DNA of 64,000 nucleotides from Dyadobacter bucti (lineage in GTDB: Bacteria; Bacteroidota; Bacteroidia; Cytophagales; Spirosomataceae): assembly GCF_005869225.1 (NCBI RefSeq), contig NZ_SWFP01000001.1, positions 1,240,001 through 1,304,000 on the forward strand, written 5' to 3'. A model generated the notes under the pieces. The model was not told the origin of the DNA, searched no databases, and saw nothing but the letters and a program-made list of their open reading frames with translations. Position 1 is the stretch's first letter. The number at the start of each line of letters is the position of its first letter. The translations under genes were made by a program, and so were the position numbers. Below are positions 1 to 9,740 of this stretch, in pieces.

Positions 1-45
1 TACCGCTGGCTGAAAAACACACTGGATCTTGCATTAATGAAGTAA
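1..45 (+). CDS. C-terminal tail of an upstream gene (partial)
   Basis: Frame 1 is open from the first base and reads YRWLKNTLDLALMK before a TAA at 43-45. The glycosyltransferase at 72 starts 26 nt later on the same strand, so this is plausibly the last codons of an upstream gene in the same operon. Fourteen residues are too few to assign a family. Confidence 0.45.
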   Translation, partial: YRWLKNTLDLALMK

Positions 46-71
46 TGTGTTTTGCCGACTGATCTGATTTT

Positions 72-839
72 ATGAAAAACGAATATCAATTTGATGATGT
101 AACCCTGCTGATCACGCATTACAACCGGAGCCAGTCACTGGAACAGCTATTAAAATCTTTTACGGAATTAAATTGCAGATTCGGCGATATTGTTGTTTCA
201 GATGACGGCAGTAAACCCGAGCACCTCGAATATCTCCGGACGTTGAAGGAAAAATATAATTTCCGGCTGATCACCACGCCTCAGAACAAGGGCCTCGGAA
301 ACAATATCAATAAGGGACAGGATGCGGTAAAAACACCGCTGACCCTGTATGTGCAGGAAGATTTCACACCGGCATCTGTTTTTCCCGCAAGCTTTACGGA
401 TGCACTGGCAATCATGCACAGGAGGCCTGAGCTGGATGTCGTGCGTTTTTATGCATACTTCGAATACCCATATCTTAAAAATCCTGAAAACGGATATTAT
501 GATATGGATTTTAAAATCTGGAAACCGGGCTACCGGAAATTTTACGCATACAGCGATCATCCACATTTGCGCCGCAGTAATTTCTTCGGGCGGTTCGGCA
601 GATATGCGGAAGGGGAAAAAGGAGATGTGACTGAATACCGGATGATGATGTCATTTCTCAAAAACCGCGGGAAAGCCATGTTCTACAAAGATTTCCAGGG
701 ATTGTTCTTCCAGAAAAATTCGGAATCCGAGCCCAGTACAATGAAAAGGAACGTCTGGCGGGAAAGTGATCAGTTGATCCTTACCGGCATGCGGCACCTG
801 TACCGCCATTTGAAATTTAATTTTGACTATCTGACCTAG
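72..839 (+). CDS. Family 2-like glycosyltransferase
   Basis: This 255-residue protein looks like a soluble GT-A glycosyltransferase that moves a sugar from a nucleotide-sugar donor to a polysaccharide acceptor. The N-terminus has the family 2 layout: a beta strand leading into THYNR (residues 15-19), then VSDDGS (42-47), the usual uridine-nucleotide-binding acidic pair. QED at 95-97 sits where the metal-binding DXD motif is expected. No membrane segment or signal peptide is visible, so it should act on the cytoplasmic face. It lies just ahead of a sensor kinase gene (19-nt gap) and beside a polysaccharide operon, which fits exopolysaccharide or O-chain assembly. Donor and acceptor cannot be read from the sequence. 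Confidence 0.8.
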   Translation: MKNEYQFDDVTLLITHYNRSQSLEQLLKSFTELNCRFGDIVVSDDGSKPEHLEYLRTLKEKYNFRLITTPQNKGLGNNINKGQDAVKTPLTLYVQEDFTPASVFPASFTDALAIMHRRPELDVVRFYAYFEYPYLKNPENGYYDMDFKIWKPGYRKFYAYSDHPHLRRSNFFGRFGRYAEGEKGDVTEYRMMMSFLKNRGKAMFYKDFQGLFFQKNSESEPSTMKRNVWRESDQLILTGMRHLYRHLKFNFDYLT

Positions 840-858
840 CCGTTACTAATAAAGGTTT

Positions 859-3468
859 ATGGCAACCAACCTAAACAATAATTCTTTCAGATGGTATTAC
901 GCCAGCATCTACCTTGGGCTGGCGCTTATCTTTTGTTCCCAGTATTTTACTTACCAAAACGTAAGAGATCTGTCCCTGAACAATGAGCGACTGAACGTTA
1001 CAATTGGCGTTCTGAACCAGACTGCCAATTTTGAACTGGTGACTAAGGATTTCCAGTCCAATATGCGCGGGTTCCTGATCACACAGAAAGAGGACCTGTT
1101 GTCTGAAAATTATAATAAAAAAATCCAGCTGATCGGGATCAGCGACACCTTATTTAATCTTGTCAGGACGGATAGCATCCAGACGCGGCGGGTACGACAG
1201 CTGCTTTCCATCTCCAGCGACATCGTATCTTACACCCAGGACATTATCACCATTCACCGCGTAATGGGGGCTGATTCTGCTTTTAATAAAATAAAAGAAG
1301 GAGAGGATGCACGCCTCAACAAGCAGCTCAATGCCAAGATCAACGAGATCCGGGACCATGAAAACCATAACCTGAACGAGCGTCGCAAGCTGGTAGCCAG
1401 CACCCAGAAAAACTCCGTTCTTTTCATCTTTGTGACCGGTGTTGTGGGTTTTTTCCTGACATTGCTGGCGATCATCCTCTTGAACCGCGACAAGCGGAAA
1501 CAAAGACTTTTGCAGAAGGAAATCTTCGAAAAGGAGCGGCTGGTAAACCAGTACCTGGAAGCAATACCCGACGGTGTTATGGTGATCAATGCACAGAACG
1601 AAATTGTATTGCTTAACCAATCCGGACGTGAGATCCTGGGGATCAAATCGGGAAAACTGGAGACACTTTCGGACGAGGTAACGCAGATAAAACTGCTCGA
1701 TCCTACCCGCTACCACGTCCGTTTTACAGCGGAGACTCTGCCGGTGGCGCGTGCGTTGCAGGGAGAAAAACTGATCGGTAATAAGATCGATCTTGTCAAA
1801 AACAACAAAATATATCACCTCGAAACGAACGTCCAGCCTGTGATCGGCCTGGAAGGGGAGATAACCAGCGCTATAACCGTTTTCAGAGATATTACCGAGC
1901 GGGCCAATTATGAAGCAACATTGGAAAAAGCGAGGACGCTGGCTGAAAAATCTGTCCGCGTGAAGGATATTTTCCTTTCCAATGTGAGCCATGAGATCCG
2001 GACGCCGTTAAACGCTATCATCGGCTTTACCAATTTACTGGACAGCGAAGTAAAAGACCCGAAAAGTCTGGAGTACGTCGGTTATATACAGTATGCCAGC
2101 AAAAGCTTACTGGAGCTGATCAACGATATCCTGGATTTTTCCAAAATCGAGGCCGGGCAGGTACATCTGGACAAAACACCTGTTTCGATCGGGGAGCTGG
2201 TACACTCCATTTCCGCAATCATCGATCAGCGGGCTGTTGAAAAAGGAATTTCCTATCAGGCTGTGATGCCGGACAATTTGCCCAAAATCGTCAGTGCGGA
2301 CAAGCTTCGTCTCACCCAGATACTTCTGAATGTGTGCGGGAATGCTGTGAAATTCACGGAAACCGGCAGTGTAAAACTACTGGTGGAGCCCGTTGGGACT
2401 ATGCTGAACGGGGTACAAAAGATCAGGTTTGAGGTAAGGGATACCGGAGTCGGGATACCGAAAGACAAAATCGACGAAGTATTTAACCGCTTCGTCCAGG
2501 CAACAGAAAGCACCACCAGAATTTTTGGAGGTACCGGGCTCGGGCTGAGCATTGTGAAATCGCTGGTTCATCTGTTCGACGGAACGCTGAACCTCCAGAG
2601 CGAACTCGGGAAGGGTACGATTTTTACAATGGAGTTTCCGTTCGAAGTACTTCAGAATGTAGTACTCGAAGAGACAATCGACAACAAAGAGATTTCAAGC
2701 GACACTATTTCCTCCCTAAAGGTGCTGGCTGCGGAAGACAATACGCTGAACCAGAAATTACTGAAAGCTATTTTTGAAAGGCTCGACGTTCCGCTGACTA
2801 TCGTCAACAACGGACAGGAAGCATTGGAAAAGCTCGCTGCAGAAGACTTTGACGTAGTTTTAATGGATATCCAGATGCCGGTAATGGACGGTTATACGGC
2901 GATCAAGGCTATTCGCAGCTCCATCTCGAAAACAATACCGATTATCACCATGACCGCGCATGCCATGGTGGGCGAAAAGGAAGAATGCCTTAGCATCGGG
3001 GCCAACAGCTATATCTCCAAACCTTTTAAAGAAAGTGAATTGATTTACACCATTGCACATTTAGGAAACAAAGAAAATTTCGAAACTTCGCATCAATCAA
3101 AAAAAATCATCCCTCCAATCCAAGAAAACATGTCCGATAGTATTTTGAATCTTGAGTACCTCGCCGAAATTACCGGCGGCGATAATGAACTGCGCGATGA
3201 ACTGATATCCCTGTTTGAAAATGACAGCAAAGTTCAGCTGGACGCTATCCACGAAGCTTCGTCACTGGGTGACAAGGAGAAATTACGACTTTCAATCCAT
3301 AAGTTCCGGTCTTCCCTTTTTTCGGTGGGGCTCCTGTCAACTGCTAATAAATACAAAGAGCTGGAAGCAGTCTTAAAGCAGGGGATCTGGGAAAACAGAT
3401 ATGAGCAAACGCTGGTAAATTTGAGATCGGAATCTGAATCCGGACTGGTAGCATTAAAGCAATTGTAA
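859..3468 (+). CDS. CHASE3-PAS hybrid sensor histidine kinase with receiver and HPt domains
   Basis: This 869-residue membrane sensor kinase carries a whole phosphorelay in one chain. A first membrane segment (about residues 12-29) and a second (about 187-208) flank an extracytoplasmic helical region that fits CHASE3. A PAS domain (about 230-350) follows. The HisKA box is NVSHEIRTPLN with phospho-acceptor His378. The HATPase domain shows the N, G1 (DTGVGIP) and G2 (GGTGLGLS) boxes. A receiver domain starts near residue 620 with acidic D627 and phospho-acceptor Asp670 (LMDIQMP). The C-terminus looks like an HPt domain with His814 in SIHKFRSS. The output is probably a separate regulator, possibly the stand-alone receiver at 12389-12778, but this is inference. 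The signal is unknown. Confidence 0.9.
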   Translation: MATNLNNNSFRWYYASIYLGLALIFCSQYFTYQNVRDLSLNNERLNVTIGVLNQTANFELVTKDFQSNMRGFLITQKEDLLSENYNKKIQLIGISDTLFNLVRTDSIQTRRVRQLLSISSDIVSYTQDIITIHRVMGADSAFNKIKEGEDARLNKQLNAKINEIRDHENHNLNERRKLVASTQKNSVLFIFVTGVVGFFLTLLAIILLNRDKRKQRLLQKEIFEKERLVNQYLEAIPDGVMVINAQNEIVLLNQSGREILGIKSGKLETLSDEVTQIKLLDPTRYHVRFTAETLPVARALQGEKLIGNKIDLVKNNKIYHLETNVQPVIGLEGEITSAITVFRDITERANYEATLEKARTLAEKSVRVKDIFLSNVSHEIRTPLNAIIGFTNLLDSEVKDPKSLEYVGYIQYASKSLLELINDILDFSKIEAGQVHLDKTPVSIGELVHSISAIIDQRAVEKGISYQAVMPDNLPKIVSADKLRLTQILLNVCGNAVKFTETGSVKLLVEPVGTMLNGVQKIRFEVRDTGVGIPKDKIDEVFNRFVQATESTTRIFGGTGLGLSIVKSLVHLFDGTLNLQSELGKGTIFTMEFPFEVLQNVVLEETIDNKEISSDTISSLKVLAAEDNTLNQKLLKAIFERLDVPLTIVNNGQEALEKLAAEDFDVVLMDIQMPVMDGYTAIKAIRSSISKTIPIITMTAHAMVGEKEECLSIGANSYISKPFKESELIYTIAHLGNKENFETSHQSKKIIPPIQENMSDSILNLEYLAEITGGDNELRDELISLFENDSKVQLDAIHEASSLGDKEKLRLSIHKFRSSLFSVGLLSTANKYKELEAVLKQGIWENRYEQTLVNLRSESESGLVALKQL

Positions 3469-3474
3469 AAAAAA

Positions 3475-3511
3475 GGCCATTGAAATTCTTTAAAGGGACT
3501 TTTCAATGGCC
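3475..3511. terminator. Bidirectional terminator hairpin between convergent genes
   Basis: An 11-bp perfect stem (GGCCATTGAAA at 3475-3485, TTTCAATGGCC at 3501-3511) with a 15-nt loop lies at the junction of two convergent genes. An A run precedes it at 3467-3474, which gives a U tract to transcripts from the minus strand. The right part overlaps the last codons of the minus-strand glycosyltransferase. Confidence 0.7.
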
Positions 3512-4671
3512 GTATAAATTTCCTTCACACTATTTTCCCAGGAATGCAAGCTCGCAAAATCCCTTCTTTCCTCGGATTTCGAAACCGAATCTTCGGCAAG
3601 AGCCTGTTCAATCAATGAAATATAATCCTCTTTGTTTTCGGCCATATACACGTAGCCTTCGAAAATACGCATACCCTCCGTCCTCGTAGCGACGGTAGGC
3701 TTTCCCACAGCGAGGTATTCATCTATTTTACGTGGATAATTACCGATCGTCACCTCATTAACAATCTGCGGATTGATACAAACGTCGAAAGCGTTGAGAT
3801 ATGCAGGTAATGTTTCTATGCTTTTTGGGCCTGTAAACGTCACGTTCGGCATTTGGTGCAACGGGCTTTTCCTGAATTCATCGTCTTCCATTCCCACCAG
3901 CACAATGTTCCAGCCGGGCCGGGTAGCGGCAATGTGGTGTATCAGCGATGGATCAAGCCGGAGGGATTGCACGGCACCTATATACCCTATTCTGGGCCTT
4001 TTTATTGCACGAATATCTTCTGGTTCATTTGCGTTTATACCATCCAGGAACATCTCCAGGTCACAGCCCTGGCCTACGTAGTACGACTTTTCATTATACT
4101 TTCTGCAATAGTCCGTGAGATAGGGGGAGTTGGCAACACAAAGGTCACTTTTCGCGATGAGCATTGGTTCCAGTCTCTGCCCGTGCTTTTTCCAGTAATT
4201 TACCCCCAGCATGTAATCCCGGGAATAATAGACGGACAGCCGGGGTTTTAAATAATCTTTGAGGTAAAACCCGCGAAAAATATCATTGTCGTTGAAATGA
4301 ATGAAGTCTTCAAACCCCAGCCGGTCAGCGGAACTCTGAATGCATGAAGCAAATACCTTATTGTTCCATTTGTTAAAAAAATCAAATATCTGATCGGAGT
4401 TAATCCAGTTGATCGATTCGCTGATATGGTCCGGGTACAATACCCAGAGATTTTCATTGACCTTTTCAAGACCGTCACGCTTCTTCCTGACGACCCTGAG
4501 CCGCTTCTGTACTTTCGGGTCCATAAGATTTTTCAGCAAGCTCCTGCGATCAAGCGGGGAATTCACATACAGGACCCTGTGATTCTTGCTAAATTCCAGC
4601 GCAATGTTCTTACAATTACTACCAATTTCCACATCCCAGGCTTGCTGACCGGTAATAATGATATCCATCAT
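3490..4671 (-). CDS. GT-B fold glycosyltransferase
   Basis: This 393-residue protein resembles group 1/GT4-type glycosyltransferases. The N-terminal half starts MMDIIITGQQAWD and contains a strand ending in LYVNSP. The C-terminal half has the donor-site pattern of this fold: a glycine-turn strand (RIGYIGA), a substrate-loop strand (NIVLVGMED), and IDEYLAVGKPTVAT followed by TEGM, which resembles the usual ExxxxG-type loop. No signal peptide or membrane span is seen. It is the last gene of the minus-strand polysaccharide operon, 46 nt after the polymerase-like gene. Two ATGs are adjacent at the start and either could be used. The sugar specificity is unknown. Confidence 0.8.
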   Translation of the reverse strand: MMDIIITGQQAWDVEIGSNCKNIALEFSKNHRVLYVNSPLDRRSLLKNLMDPKVQKRLRVVRKKRDGLEKVNENLWVLYPDHISESINWINSDQIFDFFNKWNNKVFASCIQSSADRLGFEDFIHFNDNDIFRGFYLKDYLKPRLSVYYSRDYMLGVNYWKKHGQRLEPMLIAKSDLCVANSPYLTDYCRKYNEKSYYVGQGCDLEMFLDGINANEPEDIRAIKRPRIGYIGAVQSLRLDPSLIHHIAATRPGWNIVLVGMEDDEFRKSPLHQMPNVTFTGPKSIETLPAYLNAFDVCINPQIVNEVTIGNYPRKIDEYLAVGKPTVATRTEGMRIFEGYVYMAENKEDYISLIEQALAEDSVSKSEERRDFASLHSWENSVKEIYTAIEKSL

Positions 4672-4717
4672 GTCATTTATAGTTTACAGGAGCTTTTCCA
4701 CTGAACAATCAAATATT

Positions 4718-6223
4718 TCAGAGACCCGCCAGTTTCATATTTTCTTTATCATCAAGCCGTTTTGTGATGTTAATCAGTGCGACGGCCAGGTAAAAATATA
4801 TGTTTGATGGAAACTGAACCAGTGCCTCCTGCGGATAATTACCAATGTTAAAAGCAAACACTATCAAAAGCATGCCCATGCAGCACGTTCGCAGTTCGGG
4901 GTTTTTGATAGTAAAATAGTTATTGATCCCTTCCCGCATGATGAAGAACATCAGAAAACAAAATATCAGTAAACCGATCCATCCCAGCTCCACGGCTATA
5001 CGCACATATCCGCTGTCGGGCGGGAAATTGGCCAGGTATGATTGGGGCGCAAAACGTTGCCCCCAGGCGCCCGTGGCCCCAAGCCCGCCACCCATGGGAT
5101 GTGAAAGAATATAGGGCTGGATCCTCTTTTGATTGGCCGCCCTCAGGTTAAAAGATGCGTCTTCCGAAGGCTTGAATGCAGACTGAAACCTGACAATATT
5201 GGGGTCGCCGGTGGGAACAAATATCAGGAACAATATAAAAACGCCTGCGATGGCAGTGCCAACAAGTACAGACTTGCTGAAACGGAGGATCAGGAACATG
5301 ACCATTGCCGCGGGCAATAAGACATAGGCACCCCTGGTACCCGAAAACAGCATCGCCGTAAAGAATAGCCCTATCAACCCGGAAAACATGATCCTTTTCC
5401 AGAGCACTTTCGCATTGGTCAGCAAGGCGATACACAAAATGCAGCTTACTACCATATTGTAGGAGAACGCTACCGGGTCCGAAAAGATCGAAAACTTGCG
5501 CCAGCGGCCACCTATGAAAAGAAGATCCGCAACCAACGGATCGGAATAGAGCCAGGCCTCTTCAGGCCCCGAAAAACCGATGTATTCCTGCTTATAGGCA
5601 TAAAAAGCCGCGAATACGGAAAGGCTGATCCATATTTTCAAAATGATCCGCATGGCTTTGACCGTTTTGATCTGATACATGAACACGAAATACATCAGCA
5701 TCACGATCGCCACAGACCGTATCGTATAAACCCACGCCAGTCTTGACTCAGCAGCCGGATTGACCACTTCTGTAAAATTGTAACCGATCCATATCAGGAT
5801 CATCATACTTACCGGACCTCTGAAGACCGTCCAGTCTGGATACTTTTTCTGATAGATGAAAAAGCCGAGTATCAGCAGCCCCTGAATGCCATCCATTGCA
5901 GTTCCCATCGGAAAACTGATACCCAGCCTCATGATAAAAAACAACATGTAGGCCATAATCAGCAGCACCGACACGCCGAATAACGGGTATGCTACAATTC
6001 CGTAAATAATGGTAGGCACAAATAAAACGGCCAGAATAACAGCTCCGGCAATAATCCCCTTATAAGCAATCAGCATCCCGAAGATCAGCGAGAATGCCAG
6101 CAGGAGCACAAGGCCAGTCGTGTTATTGAGTTTTTCAACCCAGAACAACTGCCTCAGCCGTGCACCAAAAGTTGGGTACCTGCCGTTTCGCTCTGCCGCA
6201 AAAATCCGGATATCTCTCTCCAC
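4718..6223 (-). CDS. O-antigen ligase/Wzy-type polymerase-like membrane protein
   Basis: This 501-residue protein has roughly ten to twelve hydrophobic spans and a long hydrophilic loop in its second half, as in the Wzy/WaaL (O-antigen ligase-like) family. Such proteins polymerise or transfer lipid-linked glycans at the outer face of the inner membrane. The loop after FSGTRGAY (near residue 300) carries GGGLGATG and PDSGYVR, a pattern common in Wzy_C proteins. Translation appears to start at a GTG directly after the TAA of the small upstream ORF, so the two genes are translationally coupled. It sits between a membrane GT2 and a GT-B transferase. Whether it polymerises or ligates cannot be decided from sequence. 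Confidence 0.8.
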   Translation of the reverse strand: MERDIRIFAAERNGRYPTFGARLRQLFWVEKLNNTTGLVLLLAFSLIFGMLIAYKGIIAGAVILAVLFVPTIIYGIVAYPLFGVSVLLIMAYMLFFIMRLGISFPMGTAMDGIQGLLILGFFIYQKKYPDWTVFRGPVSMMILIWIGYNFTEVVNPAAESRLAWVYTIRSVAIVMLMYFVFMYQIKTVKAMRIILKIWISLSVFAAFYAYKQEYIGFSGPEEAWLYSDPLVADLLFIGGRWRKFSIFSDPVAFSYNMVVSCILCIALLTNAKVLWKRIMFSGLIGLFFTAMLFSGTRGAYVLLPAAMVMFLILRFSKSVLVGTAIAGVFILFLIFVPTGDPNIVRFQSAFKPSEDASFNLRAANQKRIQPYILSHPMGGGLGATGAWGQRFAPQSYLANFPPDSGYVRIAVELGWIGLLIFCFLMFFIMREGINNYFTIKNPELRTCCMGMLLIVFAFNIGNYPQEALVQFPSNIYFYLAVALINITKRLDDKENMKLAGL

Positions 6224-6388
6224 TTAAAAGAAAAGGATTTTAAAGAAAAAAATAAACCCGCTGATCAGTGCCAGCAACAATGCCACCTGCCGTGTTTTCT
6301 TTTGCAGCGGCGTCAGATGCTCAAAACTGATCTTTTCCTTCTTCTCTGATTTTACAGGATAAATTTTCATATCGGTATCGTTCGTCAC
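6224..6388 (-). CDS. 54-residue single-span membrane peptide in the polysaccharide operon
   Basis: A short frame runs from a GTG at 6388, which overlaps the TGA of the upstream GT2 gene (GTGA), to a TAA directly before the GTG of the polymerase gene. It encodes VTNDTD followed by MKIYPVKSEKKEK and ends with a hydrophobic stretch (ALLLALISGFIFFFKILFF). An alternative ATG at 6370 gives 48 residues. The exact head-to-tail packing with both neighbours (GTGA overlap, then TAAGTG) supports real translation. It looks like a basic N-terminus on one C-terminal membrane anchor. No family is recognised. A role as accessory subunit of the polymerase or glycosyltransferase is only inference. Confidence 0.6.
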   Translation of the reverse strand: MTNDTDMKIYPVKSEKKEKISFEHLTPLQKKTRQVALLLALISGFIFFFKILFF

Positions 6389-7563
6389 TCATGCTGTTCA
6401 GAATGCCCATGCCGCGTCGCCACAGAAATCTGGTTAGCTCTCCTGGATTTGAAAAGCGCCAGGACCTGAAAAAAAATAAACTTCGGAATATTCACCAGCG
6501 ACTGATAGATCCGCCGGTCCGTTTCCGATCTTTTCAATGAAATATAAAAACCCAGTACAAAAACACACAAGGCTATTAACCACACCAATGCCACTACGGG
6601 GGCTATAAATAGATTTACCAAAAGAAAAAAGCCGGAAAGCAGCAGAAAAATGAACAGCGGCGGCCGCAGCAACACCAGCCCAAACAGGAACTGGTTGGCA
6701 CTGAAATTGACCACGCCTTTAAAGACAATCTTAAACCCAAGAGAGAAATACTTGAACCAGGTGTTGATCCACCGCGCCCGCTGGTTGACAAGCTGACCAG
6801 TCCCACTGGTCTTTTCATCATAAACCACGGCATGTTCGGCAAAGGCAATACGGTAGTCCCTGCTCACGATAGCTTCCTGAAGTACTTTATCGAAACCAGC
6901 GCCGGTTACATCCAGATGTTCCAGGCATTCCCGGTAAAGTGCCGTGGTAAATGCCATTCCGGAACCTGCCAGCGTCGCAGAAGACCCACAGCCAAAAAGT
7001 ATTTTCCCGTCGTAAAAATGGTAATAAATATCCCTCGCCGCATCCAGACGCGCATAGGTAGTATCCAGATTTTTGGCCTCTCTCACACCCTGGACCGCTT
7101 TAAATCCGCAGTCAAAATAAACATTCAGCTCATTGAGATATTCAGGATCGGTGAGGTTGTCGCTGTCAATGATAGTAAGGTGCGAATGCGGGCGGATAAA
7201 ATGACGGATCGCATAAAAATGCGACCGCGTATTGCTGCCCAAAACCTGCTCCGGACGCAAAAGTGATACTTTATCAGAGCCGAAGTGAAGACCGGTGGTA
7301 TCGCATTTGTCTGCGACCACATAAATATGGTAGCTGGAATAATTAAGTTTCAGCAAAGAACTTACGACAGCCGGCAACTGCTCGATCTGCTCGTAGGCAG
7401 TCACGATAATAGCATAGTCAGGCACGCCGGAAACAGATGAAAGCCTGTTTCTGACTTCCGGCCGTTTTTTAAAGCTGAAAATCATTAAAAGTACCACAGG
7501 AAAAATCAGGTTATACCCGATCAGGCACTGGAACAGAAGCCAGGCAAGTTCTAATACTATCAT
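6385..7563 (-). CDS. Membrane-bound family 2 glycosyltransferase
   Basis: This 392-residue protein has one N-terminal membrane span (residues about 5-28), a cytoplasmic GT-A domain and two or three C-terminal spans, as in processive GT2 enzymes of the cellulose or hyaluronan synthase type. Visible motifs are IVTAYE near the start of the GT domain, the metal-binding DSD in IIDSDNLTD, GSGMAF at the acceptor site, and QRARW, which matches the QxxRW signature of processive transferases. The start ATG overlaps the stop of the upstream chain-length gene (ATGA). It probably elongates a polysaccharide backbone at the inner membrane. The sugar is unknown. Confidence 0.85.
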   Translation of the reverse strand: MIVLELAWLLFQCLIGYNLIFPVVLLMIFSFKKRPEVRNRLSSVSGVPDYAIIVTAYEQIEQLPAVVSSLLKLNYSSYHIYVVADKCDTTGLHFGSDKVSLLRPEQVLGSNTRSHFYAIRHFIRPHSHLTIIDSDNLTDPEYLNELNVYFDCGFKAVQGVREAKNLDTTYARLDAARDIYYHFYDGKILFGCGSSATLAGSGMAFTTALYRECLEHLDVTGAGFDKVLQEAIVSRDYRIAFAEHAVVYDEKTSGTGQLVNQRARWINTWFKYFSLGFKIVFKGVVNFSANQFLFGLVLLRPPLFIFLLLSGFFLLVNLFIAPVVALVWLIALCVFVLGFYISLKRSETDRRIYQSLVNIPKFIFFQVLALFKSRRANQISVATRHGHSEQHE

Positions 7564-9740
7564 ACTTCTACCGGTTTACCGATTTTACCTGCCTGCTCGG
7601 GGATATCTTCAGTATTCGTCAATATCCAGCCTGCAAATTTTTCCCCCAGGTTATTGATATATTGTATCTTAGACTGGTCTTCTTCCGAAATTGAGCGCCC
7701 CGCTGCAAACACAGCCACTACCCGGTCGGAAAATGTGATCCATTCCTTTGCTTTGTTCATCGCATTCAGAGAGTCGGTTTCGATCAGGATAATGTCAAAC
7801 TGAGTTTTCAAAGCCGTCAGTTTTTCATTGATCAGCTTTTCATCCGCCAGTTCCAGCAGAGAAGCATCACCTCCCTTGTTCCCCAGGATACTGATCTGCC
7901 CGGGCGTAGCGTCCAGCATAACATCTTTTTTCAGATAGGTATCAAAAAGGCTGTAGTCAGGATTGAGTTTTGATACATCCGGCTGCCCGAAATTCCCGTC
8001 GATGATCAGGACGGTCTTATTGATTTTCGAAAATGCCCATCCCAACGCTATGACCAGGGAAGTTTTGCCTACGTCTTCAGACAAGCTTGTCACGGCTATG
8101 ATTTTGGGATCCGCCTTTTCATTATCCAGTTCATATCTGATAGAACGCACCAGATTTTTATAGAGCCGCATGGATTTTCCGTCCGAAGAATTCATCCCTG
8201 AAAGGCTCAGGCTGGAAGTCTTATCCAGTACATTGAGATAACCGAGAACCGGGCGCTCGGTAGCATTGGCGAGCTGCAGCGGATACCGTATGGATTTGTC
8301 GAGATAAAAGAGAATAAAAAATACAAACACACAGAAAGTGAAACTGATAACCCCTGAAAGAATAACCAGTACCATTTTCTTCGAAGCCTGTACCTCACCC
8401 GGCATCGCCCGCTCGATCAGCCGCAGATAAACCGGAAAACTGAATTCGAGGCTGGCCTCATTATACCGCTGAAGAGCTTCAATGTATTCCTTGCTTGCAA
8501 TGTCGATCCCCGTTTCATACTCCTGGATCTTGGCCTCATTGGGTACCAGTCCGTCAAACTTTTTATTTAACCTTTTTAACTCATTTTTGATCGAAGAAAC
8601 GCTGTTTTTCGAAAGCTCCAGAGAAATCTCCATAGTCAGCTTTTGTGTTACAAGGTCTTGTTTGGATGCCATCGGACTGTAAATGTATTTGTCAGAGGCA
8701 GCTGCGATCTGCGTTACGAGCTGGGTTCTGACCGAGTCCACACCTGCTTTCAGCTTCGGGTCAAAATTACTCTGGACATATTTTTCGTTCAGCAGTCTCA
8801 GATTGGTTTTGCTTGCAACAATACTTTGGTTGAGGCTCGTCAGCGCACTTTCAAAGTACTCCCGGTCAGCAGGGTTAAACTTATTATCAATGTTCTTGAT
8901 CGCTGCTGAGTAGGCTATGATATCCCTTTCGGCCATTTGTTGCCGTGTTTCGAAATCCGCCATTTGCCCGTAAATGCTCTTTGCCTGCTCATTCAGGTTG
9001 AGTACGCGGTTCTGGATCTTGTAATTTTTCAGCGTATTCATGCGGGCATTGAGCGCATCCAGCTTCTGCATCATAAAATTCTGCAGAAATTCGATAGTCT
9101 TCCTGTTGTTCCCGACAATCCTCGATGAGTTGAATGATATGAATTCATTGCTCAGCGTATTGATGACGTATGCGGTGAACGCCGGGTCATCGCCTTCAAA
9201 TTCTATGTCTATAAAATCACCGGTTCCTGTGCGGTAAATGACCAGCTTTTCGCGCAGTGCGTTGGCACTGTAACCCATATCATCCAGAATCTTATTGATC
9301 CGGTTTTCGAAGGGTTTCCACAGAAAAAGTTCTTCTTTAGCCTTGTATTTCTGGGTTAGCAGCGCAATTGCCTTGCTTTTGTCTGACTTGCTCATCTCAC
9401 TGAATTCTTTCACAGGCTCTCGCCATGTAGAATCCTTTACACCTTTCAAATCATTCAAAAGCAGCTTGTAAGAAACCTGGTCAAGCGTTTTTTTAAGGCG
9501 CATCGCCTGGATCAGGCTTTCAAATTTCCTGCTGATCTGAGAATCCTGTTCGTCTCTTTGGGTGGTAACAATCTGGTCTGTTTTGTCAACCAGCCCCGTT
9601 GCGATGCGGGCATGCGACTCATACACATCAGGTAGCTTTTTTACCAGGAAGAAACAGACGATCACGGTGATGAGGGGAACAAGGATCAGCGTCACTTTAT
9701 TCCTTTGCAGCAGTCGTAAAAATTGCAAAAATTCGGTCAT
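7560..9740 (-). CDS. Wzz/BY-kinase-like chain-length protein with degenerate kinase motifs
   Basis: This 726-residue protein has the Wzc/ExoP architecture: a first membrane span (about 16-34), a long periplasmic coiled-coil region, a second span near residues 455-480, and a cytoplasmic P-loop domain. The ATP-binding region is present (SLSEDVGKTS, Lys559, Thr560), but other motifs depart from active tyrosine autokinases. The Walker A' motif reads IIDGN with Asn583 where an Asp is usual, and the Walker B strand ends LIETDS instead of the usual DTPP. The C-terminus lacks the tyrosine cluster, ending GKIGKPVEV. It probably sets polymer length and links synthesis to export without autophosphorylation. 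It overlaps both neighbours by ATGA. Confidence 0.85.
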   Translation of the reverse strand: MTEFLQFLRLLQRNKVTLILVPLITVIVCFFLVKKLPDVYESHARIATGLVDKTDQIVTTQRDEQDSQISRKFESLIQAMRLKKTLDQVSYKLLLNDLKGVKDSTWREPVKEFSEMSKSDKSKAIALLTQKYKAKEELFLWKPFENRINKILDDMGYSANALREKLVIYRTGTGDFIDIEFEGDDPAFTAYVINTLSNEFISFNSSRIVGNNRKTIEFLQNFMMQKLDALNARMNTLKNYKIQNRVLNLNEQAKSIYGQMADFETRQQMAERDIIAYSAAIKNIDNKFNPADREYFESALTSLNQSIVASKTNLRLLNEKYVQSNFDPKLKAGVDSVRTQLVTQIAAASDKYIYSPMASKQDLVTQKLTMEISLELSKNSVSSIKNELKRLNKKFDGLVPNEAKIQEYETGIDIASKEYIEALQRYNEASLEFSFPVYLRLIERAMPGEVQASKKMVLVILSGVISFTFCVFVFFILFYLDKSIRYPLQLANATERPVLGYLNVLDKTSSLSLSGMNSSDGKSMRLYKNLVRSIRYELDNEKADPKIIAVTSLSEDVGKTSLVIALGWAFSKINKTVLIIDGNFGQPDVSKLNPDYSLFDTYLKKDVMLDATPGQISILGNKGGDASLLELADEKLINEKLTALKTQFDIILIETDSLNAMNKAKEWITFSDRVVAVFAAGRSISEEDQSKIQYINNLGEKFAGWILTNTEDIPEQAGKIGKPVEV

